Assembly (NCBI GenBank): GCA_002780715.1
Contig: PEUO01000066.1
Span: forward strand, 1-34,434
Direction: 5' to 3'
From: Deltaproteobacteria bacterium CG03_land_8_20_14_0_80_45_14
GTDB taxonomy: Bacteria; Desulfobacterota; BSN033; UBA1163
Length of the DNA: 34,434 bases
The notes beneath the pieces are model-generated. The model ran no database searches, was not told where the DNA came from, and saw only the letters and a program-made list of their open reading frames with translations. The position numbers were made by a program, and so were the translations under genes. Positions 27,817 through 34,434 of this stretch are shown piece by piece (within the stretch, counting starts at the first letter, position 1; each line of letters starts with the position of its first letter).

Positions 27817-28182
27817 TTAGGTTCCCGATGATACACGGAGTCTGTATTTGGATGATATTGCTCTTTCACCAGGAATAAAAGTGATTTCTATTTGCGCACC
27901 CAAAGCACCCGCAAGGCGTGCAAGTACTCCCACGCTTGGAAGGTAGGGTGTATTGAGGTTCTCAATGCGCGAAATAACTGTCTGGGTTGTTCTGGCCCGT
28001 TTAGACAAAGCAGCTTGGCTTAAACCCTGGCTTTCCCTGGCCTTACGAATCATCTCCCCAAGCGCTTTCTTAATTCGCTTGGTCCGTGCTTCCGAAAACG
28101 CCATTCGGAAGGCAGGATCCTTCATTTCCTGGGCCACCAACTCTTCAATACCTGATCCCATCCATTTCTTCTTAGGATTCAT
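27817..28182 (-). CDS. higA: HigA-type antitoxin (XRE helix-turn-helix)
   Basis: 121 residues. The XRE/Cro helix-turn-helix is at GEMIRKARESQGLSQAALSK, then RARTTQTVISRIENLNTPYL, followed by LARLAGALGAQIEITFIP. An N-terminal arm of about 40 residues precedes it. It would bind and neutralise the RelE/HigB-type toxin encoded upstream and regulate the operon. It overlaps higB by 11 bases (toxin first, as is usual for higBA). Confidence 0.88.
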   Translation of the reverse strand: MNPKKKWMGSGIEELVAQEMKDPAFRMAFSEARTKRIKKALGEMIRKARESQGLSQAALSKRARTTQTVISRIENLNTPYLPSVGVLARLAGALGAQIEITFIPGERAISSKYRLRVSSGT

Positions 28183-28468
28183 GTAACACCTCCTTCATTC
28201 TCCGTATGGCAGTCTCGATCTCTTGAACTGGAGCCTTTTGGCTTTTTTTCTTATAAGCATGGAGAAGAACCATCATTGGGCCGGTTACGGTGACATAAAA
28301 GATACAATATGAGGCCCCAGCTTCAACATAAAATTCCCAAAGTTTTTCTCGGATCTGCTTGAATCGGACTCCAGGAGCTTGCAGCCCATGTTCCCGAATT
28401 GCGTCTAAAACATCGGCCGCAGCCGCTCGGTCGCGAAGCGGAAGTCCTGATAAGTACTCACGGAGCAT
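28172..28468 (-). CDS. higB: HigB/RelE-type toxin (Gp49-like), probably N-terminally truncated
   Basis: 98 residues. The core matches the HigB/Gp49 group of RelE-fold ribosome-dependent mRNases: EYLSGLPLRDRAAAADVLDA, IREHGL, KLWEFYVEAGASYCIFYVTV, MMVLLHAYKKKSQKAP then EIETAIRRMKEVL. Family members usually have about 10-20 residues (the first strand) before the position where this one starts. Only two bases separate the ATG (28468) from the terminal repeat of the transposase element (28471), with an in-frame stop and no Shine-Dalgarno just upstream. The insertion probably removed the native 5' end and promoter. Activity doubtful. Confidence 0.82.
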   Translation of the reverse strand: MLREYLSGLPLRDRAAAADVLDAIREHGLQAPGVRFKQIREKLWEFYVEAGASYCIFYVTVTGPMMVLLHAYKKKSQKAPVQEIETAIRRMKEVLHES

Positions 28469-28480
28469 AAGGGGTCAGGT

Positions 28481-29347
28481 CTATTTTGTTAGCATTTCGT
28501 CTTTTGCCCTTAAAATTCTGCTGACAGAAGTAAAATGTATCCTTAAATGGTCGGCAACCTCCCTCTGAGTGTATCCATGTTCAAAGACTGCCTCGCCTAT
28601 GCTCTTGTCTCTTTTCCGTTTATCTCGAAGCACCTCCGATCTAAAAATGTCTCTCAAAGGAGGGCTGTTCATGAATCGCTGGCTCTTCGCTATCTCCGGA
28701 ATCTGTTTTCTTCCTCTCACATAGTCACGTAGGCTTTCTATGAAATCACCCTCCCCAAAAATACTCTGCGCCCTCACACTATTCCACATCGATTCAGCCC
28801 CAATTCCTTCCCTGACAAATCTCCTATAGCCAGCCTCTGCTACCTTCCTTTTGGAACCAAACTGGCTTAATACCCAATCTGTCTCAAGACATGGGCGCGG
28901 TTTCGTGCGTCCGCCTGTCCCCCCATAACTACTCCAGATCCAATCTTCAGGTCTCTGCACCTTTTTCGCACGGACCGGATTGAGTACCACATATCGGCAC
29001 GCCTCCAGAAGATGACTATCCTTCTGCACCAGAACTGCCTTAAACCTTCCTTGAAAGAGATGCCCTACCCTGCCATGCCGCTTATTGAATCTTTGGGTAT
29101 AGATACCGTTCAACTGCCGCATGCCTATCGAAAGATTTCCGTCGGGTGTATCAATGAGCAGATGGTAATGATTGCCCATCAGGCAGTAGGCGTGGCAGAG
29201 CCAATTGTATCGAAGGCTAACATCCTTAAGGGTATCCAAGAACATCTTTCGGTCCTGATCGTCTCTGAAAATTGCCTTTCTTTCGTTTCCTCTGCTCGTG
29301 ATGTGATAGACAGCACCTGGAAATTCTATACGCAACGGACGTGCCAT
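28481..29347 (-). CDS. REP-associated tyrosine transposase (RAYT, Y1_Tnp/HUH)
   Basis: 288 residues from ATG 29347 (MARPLRIEFPGAVYHITSRG, the typical RAYT start; AGGA six bases upstream). A TTG at 29365 is a weaker alternative. The HUH metal site is in CLMGNHYHLLIDTP and the nucleophilic Tyr is expected in CRYVVLNPVRAKKV. GRVGHLFQGRFKA is also a family mark. The C-terminus has a helix-turn-helix-like segment (YTQREVADHLRIHFTSVSRI). RAYTs cut and join single strands at palindromic REP sequences. The reading frame is intact, and the gene is flanked by inverted repeats. Confidence 0.93.
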   Translation of the reverse strand: MARPLRIEFPGAVYHITSRGNERKAIFRDDQDRKMFLDTLKDVSLRYNWLCHAYCLMGNHYHLLIDTPDGNLSIGMRQLNGIYTQRFNKRHGRVGHLFQGRFKAVLVQKDSHLLEACRYVVLNPVRAKKVQRPEDWIWSSYGGTGGRTKPRPCLETDWVLSQFGSKRKVAEAGYRRFVREGIGAESMWNSVRAQSIFGEGDFIESLRDYVRGRKQIPEIAKSQRFMNSPPLRDIFRSEVLRDKRKRDKSIGEAVFEHGYTQREVADHLRIHFTSVSRILRAKDEMLTK

Positions 29348-29376
29348 GGGTATCCTATACCGCAATAATAATGATT

Positions 29377-29438
29377 ATGTCAACAAAATAGACCTGACCC
29401 CAATTTTATGTCAACAAAATAGACCTGACCCCAATTTT
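29377..29438. repeat. Tandem duplication of a 31-base terminal repeat
   Basis: The 31-base unit beginning ATGTCAACAAAATAGACC and ending CCAATTTT occurs twice back to back (29377-29407, 29408-29438) without mismatch. It contains the right inverted repeat of the transposase element. Confidence 0.92.
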
Positions 29439-29440
29439 GA

Positions 29441-29459
29441 CCCCAATTTGGGATTGGGG
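29441..29459 (-). terminator. Hairpin downstream of the PIN/partner module
   Basis: CCCCAAT-TTGGG-ATTGGGG, seven-base perfect stem. On the - strand it lies downstream of the 29539-29766 gene, with only a short A/T-rich stretch after it, so terminator function is weakly supported. Confidence 0.35.
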
Positions 29460-29538
29460 CAAGGACCACAGGTTAAGATCCGGGAGAAGTTGACCGAAGA
29501 TCACCGGGAAGGCCATCAAAGGGGATTAAATGAAAGGC

Positions 29539-29766
29539 TCAATCGGGATGTCTTTCGGTAACTTTCTGTTTATGGGCCTTGGTCTTCCCAAACGGAACCG
29601 ATGTTGGCTCAACAAAGCGCTTCCTCAGACTTTCCCAAAGGGGATCCTTTTCGAGAAGCTTCCGGGTTTTTTCATGTTTCTCTTCCCAGGAAAGTCCCTG
29701 GTCCTCCTTGTCAATTTCTTCCCGTCGCTTTCGCATCCAAGCTACCGCATCAAACGTCTTTTCCAC
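29539..29766 (-). CDS. Putative antitoxin partner of the PIN toxin
   Basis: 75 residues, highly charged and helical: EKTFDAVAWMRKRREEIDKE, LSWEEKHEKTRKLLEKDPLW. It starts inside the end of the PIN gene (17-base overlap) and follows it on the same strand, so this is a toxin-first pair. No DNA-binding motif is obvious. I place it as the antitoxin or partner from size and context only, not from a named family. Confidence 0.7.
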   Translation of the reverse strand: MEKTFDAVAWMRKRREEIDKEDQGLSWEEKHEKTRKLLEKDPLWESLRKRFVEPTSVPFGKTKAHKQKVTERHPD

Positions 29767-30220
29767 CGGATAACACCTCCTTCGGAGTACGAATTTCGAT
29801 CAAACCATAACCCTGTTCTAAATTTACAGCATTGAACAATCGAATTCTACCAAGATTGACAATATGCCTGAAATTCCAACTGACGAGAACATCAACACGG
29901 CCAATTGTTGCCAATGCCACATGAAGAGCATCTGATCGACTGCCCGGGCCTACAATACCGTGGGATAGATACGCCTCTGCAAGCGTATCCGCTTCAGCCG
30001 TATCCGAAAGGATGATCTGATGGGCCTCAGGTATTTCAAGGAGGCGATTCCGGACGCTTTGAGGCGCCCCTTGAAGCTCCCGCAACGTATGCTCCGAGAG
30101 AACCATTATGTAGACTCCCCGGATGAACAGTTGCCACAAAGCAAGGGTCGCTTCAGCAAATTCGCTATCTTCGCAACCACCAATGACAGAGGCATCAATA
30201 TAAACGTAAAATCTCTTCAT
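29750..30220 (-). CDS. PIN-domain protein (toxin of a toxin-first pair)
   Basis: 156 residues. PIN acids: Asp in VYIDASVIGGCED, Glu in SEHTLRELQG, Asp in GSRSDALHVALAT. The later SWNFRHIVN replaces the usual second Asp region, and EIRTPKEVL closes the protein. This 'YIDASVIGG' type of PIN is often found next to a short charged protein, as here. AAGGAG seven bases before the ATG. Likely RNase; substrate unknown. Confidence 0.87.
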   Translation of the reverse strand: MKRFYVYIDASVIGGCEDSEFAEATLALWQLFIRGVYIMVLSEHTLRELQGAPQSVRNRLLEIPEAHQIILSDTAEADTLAEAYLSHGIVGPGSRSDALHVALATIGRVDVLVSWNFRHIVNLGRIRLFNAVNLEQGYGLIEIRTPKEVLSGGKDV

Positions 30221-30535
30221 TCGGATCTCTCCTTATTACTTTTTCCCCGTTCTCCCAGACGAGGCCAACCAATTTTTAAACTCAATCATTTCAGTTTTTG
30301 TTCCTTCCCCATCGCAAAAAAGCTGGCTTCTGTGAGGTTCGTTTTTGACTCCGATCTTAAATTCTTTCACCCCCTGTTTCAACCGCCCCCGAAAGTTGAC
30401 CTATTTATACCAAAAATTTAATTTTATAGCAATTTCCAACCGTCGGGCTTGTTTATTGACACTTCGACCAGTCTCCTGTTTTGATTTTGCGGCGGGAAGC
30501 CTAAAAATAAAGTTTAAAGGGGGCTCTCACTATTT
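30221..30535. other. Intergenic region without a recognised gene
   Basis: AT-rich spacer beyond the last toxin-antitoxin module. Short frames on the + strand show no family features. Nothing convincing seen. Confidence 0.5.
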
Positions 30536-30594
30536 AGGAATCAGAAGCAGGAAACCTTGAGGGGAACGAAGAAGATACCTCGATCAAGGATTAA
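30536..30594 (+). pseudogene. Possible remnant of an ABC ATPase 3' end
   Basis: The frame reads ESEAGNLEGNEEDTSIKD then stop, preceded by an in-frame stop. GAAGATAC-C-TCGATCAAG (30571-30588) matches 24967-24984 at the end of the importer ATPase gene in 17 of 18 bases, in the same frame and at the same distance from the stop. Confidence 0.4.
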
Positions 30595-30643
30595 AAACGC
30601 AAAGCGCAGAGCGCAGAGAGCATAGCGTTAAAAAAAATTTGCA

Positions 30644-31237
30644 TTAGATCGCCACTTTGGATTTTGAACGTTGAAAATTGGATTTCTTATTATCAGGATA
30701 TTTTCCGTATTCAATGACCACCTGATCGATGCCTGCCAATTCCTTCAGTTCCACATTGACAGAATCCTGCCTGGATATCTCTAAGGTCTTCCCGACATAA
30801 TCAGCACAAATGGGCAATTCTCTGTGGCCCCGATCAATTAATACGGCTAATTCTATCCGGCGAGGCCTACCCAAGTCTAACAGAGCATCGAGGGCAGCCC
30901 GGATCGTTCTCCCTGTGAAGAGGACATCGTCGATTAAAAGGACACTCTTGTCTTCAATCGGAAAATGAATCTCAGTCTTCTTAACCTCTGGTGTTTGACT
31001 CAGCCTGGTCCAATCATCACGATAGAGGGTGATATCAATAATTCCGGTGGGAAGGTCGATCCCTCTTTTTTGAAGAACCTTTTGTCTTAACCGCTCTGCC
31101 AGAAAGACCCCTCCGGTCCGGATCCCAACCAAGACCATTTCATTCAATTGAGGGTGCCTGCTGAGCAATTGTTCGCATATTTGATTTAGAGCAATCTCAA
31201 TATCCTTTTCTCCTTGCACAATCTGTTTTGAAACCAT
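30644..31237 (-). CDS. pyrR: PyrR bifunctional protein (pyr regulator / uracil phosphoribosyltransferase)
   Basis: 197 residues. Type I PRTase with a clear PRPP loop VLLIDDVLFTGRTIRAALD, and PyrR-type blocks: LVGIRTGGVFLAERL near residue 36, DITLYRDDW, VLIDRGHRELPICADYVGK. PyrR senses UMP/PRPP and in many bacteria binds leader RNA to terminate pyr transcripts; many also make UMP from uracil. A C-terminal tail of about 15 residues (PDNKKSNFQRSKSKVAI) is an addition. carAB and dcd in this window are candidate members of its regulon, but no PyrR-binding loop was recognised before carA. Confidence 0.93.
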   Translation of the reverse strand: MVSKQIVQGEKDIEIALNQICEQLLSRHPQLNEMVLVGIRTGGVFLAERLRQKVLQKRGIDLPTGIIDITLYRDDWTRLSQTPEVKKTEIHFPIEDKSVLLIDDVLFTGRTIRAALDALLDLGRPRRIELAVLIDRGHRELPICADYVGKTLEISRQDSVNVELKELAGIDQVVIEYGKYPDNKKSNFQRSKSKVAI

Positions 31238-31246
31238 CTGAGTAGT

Positions 31247-31396
31247 CCGTAAAGCGTAAGGTGTGAGGGGTCATTCTTTGTTTTGCGGTATTGCGGTGTT
31301 GCAGTGCTGCGGTTTTGAAGTTAACGGCCACACGGCAAAACAGCATAACTGCAGCACAGCAATAAACCCGCTTACGACTTACGCCTCACGCCCTCA
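31247..31396. repeat. Long imperfect palindrome between pyrR and the carboxypeptidase gene
   Basis: GTAAAGCGTAAGGTGTGAGG at the left and CTTACGACTTACGCCTCACG near the right are imperfect reverse complements. Inside, GCGGTGTTGCAGTGCTGCGG faces AACTGCAGCACAGCAATAA. Intergenic element of about 150 bases. Confidence 0.65.
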
Positions 31397-31415
31397 CGGG
31401 ATATAGTCTTCGAAC

Positions 31416-32711
31416 TTAGAGTCTTTTTGTCGGTGGCCGGCGAAACCACCAAAATCCTAAGACAATAATGATAGCAAGCCCACAACCGATTCCGACAAGG
31501 ATTGGCCAGGGAGGAATTAAGCTCTTCTCCACATTCAAAGATGCAAGGAGATTGACTTCTTTTGTTAACTTGCCCTCGTTTTGGATAAGAGCTTTGGCTA
31601 CCACCTGACCTTTCTGAATCGGAGCAACGATAAACTGTGGCAATTGTGGAACGGTGGAAACTAAATTCTCTTTGCCCTTTGCCACAGTTACCCTCCCATC
31701 CTCTGCAGCGGTAAGGATCACCTCTTTCAACTTCCCTCTCTTCACCTTCACAGGGCCAAAGGTTGCCCCCTTCTTAACAGCTTCTACTGTAGAAAAATTC
31801 TTAAAACCATATTCTAATAATTTCTGCGCCTCGGGAGCCCTTTTCCTCACTTTGTCGCAACCCATCACCACAGCAATCATCCTCTGTCCATCTCTCTTTG
31901 CTGTAGTAGCCAGATGATAACCTGACTCCTCAACATGGCCTGTCTTCAATCCATCCACTCCAATATTCTTCTGGAGAAGGGTATTTCGATTTCCCTGCCG
32001 AATCCCATTGTATTCAAATTCGACCGTGGAATGGAGGACGAGCGCTTCCGGATGGTCTTCGATATAACGTTTCGACAATACGGCCATATCCATGGCTGTG
32101 GTATATTGATCCTCAGCAGGCATCCCATGGGAATTTTTAAATTGAGAATCCTTCAATCCCAGGAGTTTTGCCTTCTCATTCATCTTCGAAACAAAGGTTT
32201 CCTCGGATCCCGACAAATGCTCTGCCAAGGCGATGCAGGCATCATTTCCTGAAGCGATGGCAACTCCCTTCATCAGGTCTTCCACCTTCACCCTCTCTCC
32301 AACCTTGATGAACATTTTCGAGCCTTGCATCCTCCAGGCTTTCTCACTGACTGTCACCATATCATCCGTCTTAAGTTGTCCGGCGCGAATGGCATCATAG
32401 ACCACATAGAGAGTCATAACCTTGACGAAACTGGCAGGGGAAATTCTCAAACCTGGATTTTGTTCGTAAAGAACCTGGCCCGTGAGACCATCCATTAAAA
32501 CAGCAGATTGAGCGTCACACTGAAGGCTTCCTGAAGTGGTCGGGGTAGCCTGGGACGTCTCGGTCTTCTGGGTAGTCTTCGCCTTTTGGGAGGCTTTGGG
32601 TGTCTTGGAAGTCTTAATCGTCTTGGAAAAGATTTGATTTGGAAAAGCCGCTAAAAAAAGTATTAAAAACAGAATGACCATCCAACCATTTTTACGAAAA
32701 CGAATCATCAT
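31416..32711 (-). CDS. dacA: D-alanyl-D-alanine carboxypeptidase (penicillin-binding protein 5/6 type, S11)
   Basis: 431 residues (two adjacent ATGs; the second, at 32708, is better spaced from GGAGG). Periplasmic enzyme trimming the last D-Ala of peptidoglycan stem peptides. N-terminal signal or anchor segment (MVILFLILFLAAFP), then a Thr/Lys/Ser-rich linker (residues about 30-60), then the peptidase S11 domain: Ser94-x-x-Lys97 in SPASFVK, SGN at 154-156, KTG at 256-258 in VDGLKTGHVEESGYH. A PBP5-type C-terminal domain follows. It ends with a membrane helix (ILVGIGCGLAIIIVLGFWWF) and a basic tail, so it is bound to the inner membrane. Active-site motifs are complete. The Lys/Thr linker is unusual. 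Confidence 0.94.
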   Translation of the reverse strand: MMIRFRKNGWMVILFLILFLAAFPNQIFSKTIKTSKTPKASQKAKTTQKTETSQATPTTSGSLQCDAQSAVLMDGLTGQVLYEQNPGLRISPASFVKVMTLYVVYDAIRAGQLKTDDMVTVSEKAWRMQGSKMFIKVGERVKVEDLMKGVAIASGNDACIALAEHLSGSEETFVSKMNEKAKLLGLKDSQFKNSHGMPAEDQYTTAMDMAVLSKRYIEDHPEALVLHSTVEFEYNGIRQGNRNTLLQKNIGVDGLKTGHVEESGYHLATTAKRDGQRMIAVVMGCDKVRKRAPEAQKLLEYGFKNFSTVEAVKKGATFGPVKVKRGKLKEVILTAAEDGRVTVAKGKENLVSTVPQLPQFIVAPIQKGQVVAKALIQNEGKLTKEVNLLASLNVEKSLIPPWPILVGIGCGLAIIIVLGFWWFRRPPTKRL

Positions 32712-32879
32712 TTTCCTCCCCCGGATTTATTTACAAATTAGGATGAAGAGTTTTATTTCTAACAGATTCGATTTTATTTTTCAATCTGAATATTGAAATA
32801 AACATTCATCTGGGTTAGATTATTTTCCTAAGTCATATTTCATCAAAGGCTCGACGTCCATCAACAATGAAATTTTTTG

Positions 32880-33013
32880 TTGTCATTCCTGCCCCGGTTT
32901 TCACCGGGATAAACTCCAGCAGGAATCCATATCTCTTTGTAAGACAAATACCTGGATTCCCGTTTGCACGCCTGCGCGCTGAAGCGCTTCGGCGCGCAAG
33001 CACGGGAATGACA
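32880..33013. repeat. TGTCATTCC-ended intergenic element with REP-like core
   Basis: TGTCATTCC at the left (from about 32880) and GGAATGACA at the right are reverse complements. Inside, ATTCCCGT...ACGGGAAT brackets GCGCGCTGAAGCGCTTCGGC, a palindrome that matches the core of the 196-base repeats in 23 of 24 bases (reverse strand, 32978-33001). CCCCGG-TTTTCA-CCGGG forms a further hairpin. Confidence 0.8.
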
Positions 33014-33061
33014 GAATTGGGATCCAAGGAATTTAGACTATTTACAAATTAAGCAACATGG

Positions 33062-34222
33062 GTGATATTTTCTGTCCTCCTAATGGATAAAGAAACTTCT
33101 CTTTTGAAAGTACTAAAAGAATTCACAACGGTCACTTCCACAGGATACCGGGAAATAGTTCCTTTTCTCCCCAAGGACCGGGCGCCAATTGGTTTTTTCT
33201 GTCCTTATGTTCCGGAAGAACTCATCCATGCGGCTGGGGCTCTTCCCTTCCGTCTTATGGGCACACCCATTAAGATGTCCCGTGTCCAGGCCCATCTTCC
33301 CCCTCACTGCTGCCATTTAGTAAAATCTTCCCTTGAAAGTTTACTCCAGGGGGAGCTCGATTTCTTGAAGGGAATTATTTTCAGCCATACCTGTGACTCC
33401 ATGCAAGGGCTTGCAGATATCTGGGCTCTTCAGAGACGTACTCCTCTTCAATTCAATTTAATGATGCCCTCACATTTAGATTCCGAACTTTCCCGTACTT
33501 TCTTAAAAGCAGAGATAGAGCGATTTAAGACCTTTCTGGAATCCAATGTGGGAAAGATTACTCCCCAATGTCTCAATGCCTCCATCCAGCTTTTTAATCG
33601 TATAAGGGAAAAACTTCAAGAGATTTACATCCACAGAATAAAATGGCATGCCCAAATCTCTGGGAGTGATTTTGCCCGGATCATTCGAGCAGGATGCCTG
33701 ATAGATCGTGAGCGATACATCGAACTTTTGAACGATTTATTGAATGCATTACCTGAAAAAACAGAAGAGAGCGAAAATGTAGTTCCTATTTTTCTTGCGG
33801 GGAATATGACCCATTCTGACTTCTATTTCTCTTTAATCGAAGAGACGGGCGCCATCGTGGTCCAGGATGATCTCTGCAGTGGAGCGCGATTTCTCCGCCT
33901 CATAGTACAGGAAGATATCGATCCAATCGAGGGCCTCGCCAATCGTTACTTTACATCCTTTTTGTGTCCAACCAAATATAAAGGGGCTCATGCCCATATA
34001 GAGACTCTTCTAAAAGAGGTTCAAAAATCTGGGGCGAAGGGGGTCATCTTCCTTCTTTACAAATATTGTGAAACCCATTTTTTCGACTATCCGGATTTGA
34101 AACAGGCTCTCGAATCGAAAGGGATCCCAACGCTTCTTCTTGAAGTGGAAGACCCGTCCTACTCTATTGGACAACTGAAGATTCGGGTTCAGGCTTTTGT
34201 GGAGATGCTCAGTCCGATTTGA
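33062..34222 (+). CDS. 2-hydroxyacyl-CoA dehydratase subunit-like protein (HgdB/BcrC/BadD family)
   Basis: 386 residues from GTG 33062 (ATG 33083 is an alternative; neither has a good ribosome site). Family signatures: FFCPYVPEELIHAAGALPFRL at residues 46-66 (starting with Cys47 region), Cys83-Cys84 in PHCCHLVKSSL, Cys111 in FSHTCDSMQG, later DDLCSGARF and KYCETHFFDYP. The cysteines would hold a [4Fe-4S] cluster. Relatives dehydrate 2-hydroxyacyl-CoA or reduce aromatic CoA rings and need an ATP-dependent activase and a second subunit. Neither is seen in the window, so this may be a stand-alone member of unknown substrate. Next to nothing functional upstream. Confidence 0.85.
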   Translation: MIFSVLLMDKETSLLKVLKEFTTVTSTGYREIVPFLPKDRAPIGFFCPYVPEELIHAAGALPFRLMGTPIKMSRVQAHLPPHCCHLVKSSLESLLQGELDFLKGIIFSHTCDSMQGLADIWALQRRTPLQFNLMMPSHLDSELSRTFLKAEIERFKTFLESNVGKITPQCLNASIQLFNRIREKLQEIYIHRIKWHAQISGSDFARIIRAGCLIDRERYIELLNDLLNALPEKTEESENVVPIFLAGNMTHSDFYFSLIEETGAIVVQDDLCSGARFLRLIVQEDIDPIEGLANRYFTSFLCPTKYKGAHAHIETLLKEVQKSGAKGVIFLLYKYCETHFFDYPDLKQALESKGIPTLLLEVEDPSYSIGQLKIRVQAFVEMLSPI

Positions 34223-34232
34223 GAAGATTTCT

Positions 34233-34298
34233 GTTTCGAGTTGGGAGTTTATAGTCTCGTGTTAAAAAAACCAAAACTCGAAACCCGAAACACGAAAC
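34233..34298. repeat. GAAACCCGAAAC-type hairpin repeat, copy 2
   Basis: GTTTCGAGTTGGGAGTTT pairs imperfectly with AAAACTCGAAACCCGAAAC. Related to 21118-21182. It lies just after the dehydratase-like gene. Confidence 0.65.
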
Positions 34299-34434
34299 GA
34301 TTGGCTACTTGGAATAGTAGACCAAGGACAAATATGGAAGAGTATAAATCCAAAGAAAATCCTTAACGAAAAATAAACTCGACTTCTGCGTATCGTCGCC
34401 TGATGATGGCTTATTACTTTATGGTAAAGCATCC

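Larger units (their letters stand above)
28471..29438 (-). mobile_element. REP-associated Y1-transposase element with terminal inverted repeats
   Basis: Left end GGGGTCAGGTCTATTTTGTT (28471-28490). Its reverse complement AACAAAATAGACCTGACCCC occurs at 29382-29401 and again at 29413-29432. Between the ends is a single Y1 (HUH) transposase gene whose stop codon lies inside the left repeat. The right end is duplicated in tandem. Confidence 0.8.

Noticed and set aside
29377-29438. CRISPR array
   Set aside because: Only two units directly abutting with no spacers, and no cas genes. It is the doubled end of a transposase element.

Overview
The window (about 34.4 kb, no rRNA or tRNA seen) looks like a chromosomal segment of an anaerobic bacterium, most likely Desulfobacterota (the old Deltaproteobacteria) or a close relative. 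This rests on inference: a 2-hydroxyacyl-CoA dehydratase-type iron-sulfur protein, many toxin-antitoxin pairs, a type I-alpha glutamine synthetase next to GlnB/GlnD, and many short palindromic repeats between genes. No taxonomic marker is present, so the assignment is tentative.

Region 1 (1-15 kb) is a nitrogen-assimilation block, all on the + strand except a small - strand island: the end of an ammonium transporter (amt), glnB, glnD (overlapping glnB), then a - strand hypothetical gene and a hicAB toxin-antitoxin pair, then glnA behind a good sigma-54 promoter and a tandem-hairpin leader with an intrinsic terminator. It ends with one giant gene (about 2,565 aa) that fuses a GlcD-like FAD oxidase, GlcF-like and ferredoxin Fe-S modules, an FMN/3Fe-4S glutamate synthase core, a class II glutamine amidotransferase and a GXGXG domain. 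GlnA would make glutamine and the giant protein would plausibly convert it to glutamate, taking electrons through its own flavin/Fe-S front end rather than a GltD subunit. Amt, GlnB and GlnD would handle ammonium uptake and nitrogen signalling.

Region 2 (15-21 kb) carries a small ABM-fold gene, carA and carB (carbamoyl phosphate synthase, another glutamine user) and dcd (dCTP deaminase), i.e. pyrimidine metabolism. Region 3 (21.2-25 kb) is an ABC importer operon of the NMT1/THI5-SsuC type (permease, binding protein, ATPase) with a phosphoribosyltransferase-like protein encoded inside it. This suggests uptake and salvage of a nucleobase-like or heterocyclic compound.

Region 4 (25-30.6 kb) is an accessory island: four toxin-antitoxin modules (AbrB-type/PIN, Phd/PIN plus a 51-residue CxxC protein, HigB/HigA, and PIN with an unknown partner), a 196-bp direct repeat bracketing one of them, and a REP-associated Y1 transposase element inserted at the very start of higB. 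A short remnant resembling the end of the ABC ATPase gene lies at its far edge.

Region 5 (30.6-34.4 kb) holds pyrR, a D-alanyl-D-alanine carboxypeptidase gene (both - strand) and an HgdB/BcrC-like protein gene (+). Palindromic repeats of several families sit in most intergenic gaps. One such repeat even forms part of the coding sequence of the giant glutamate synthase gene.
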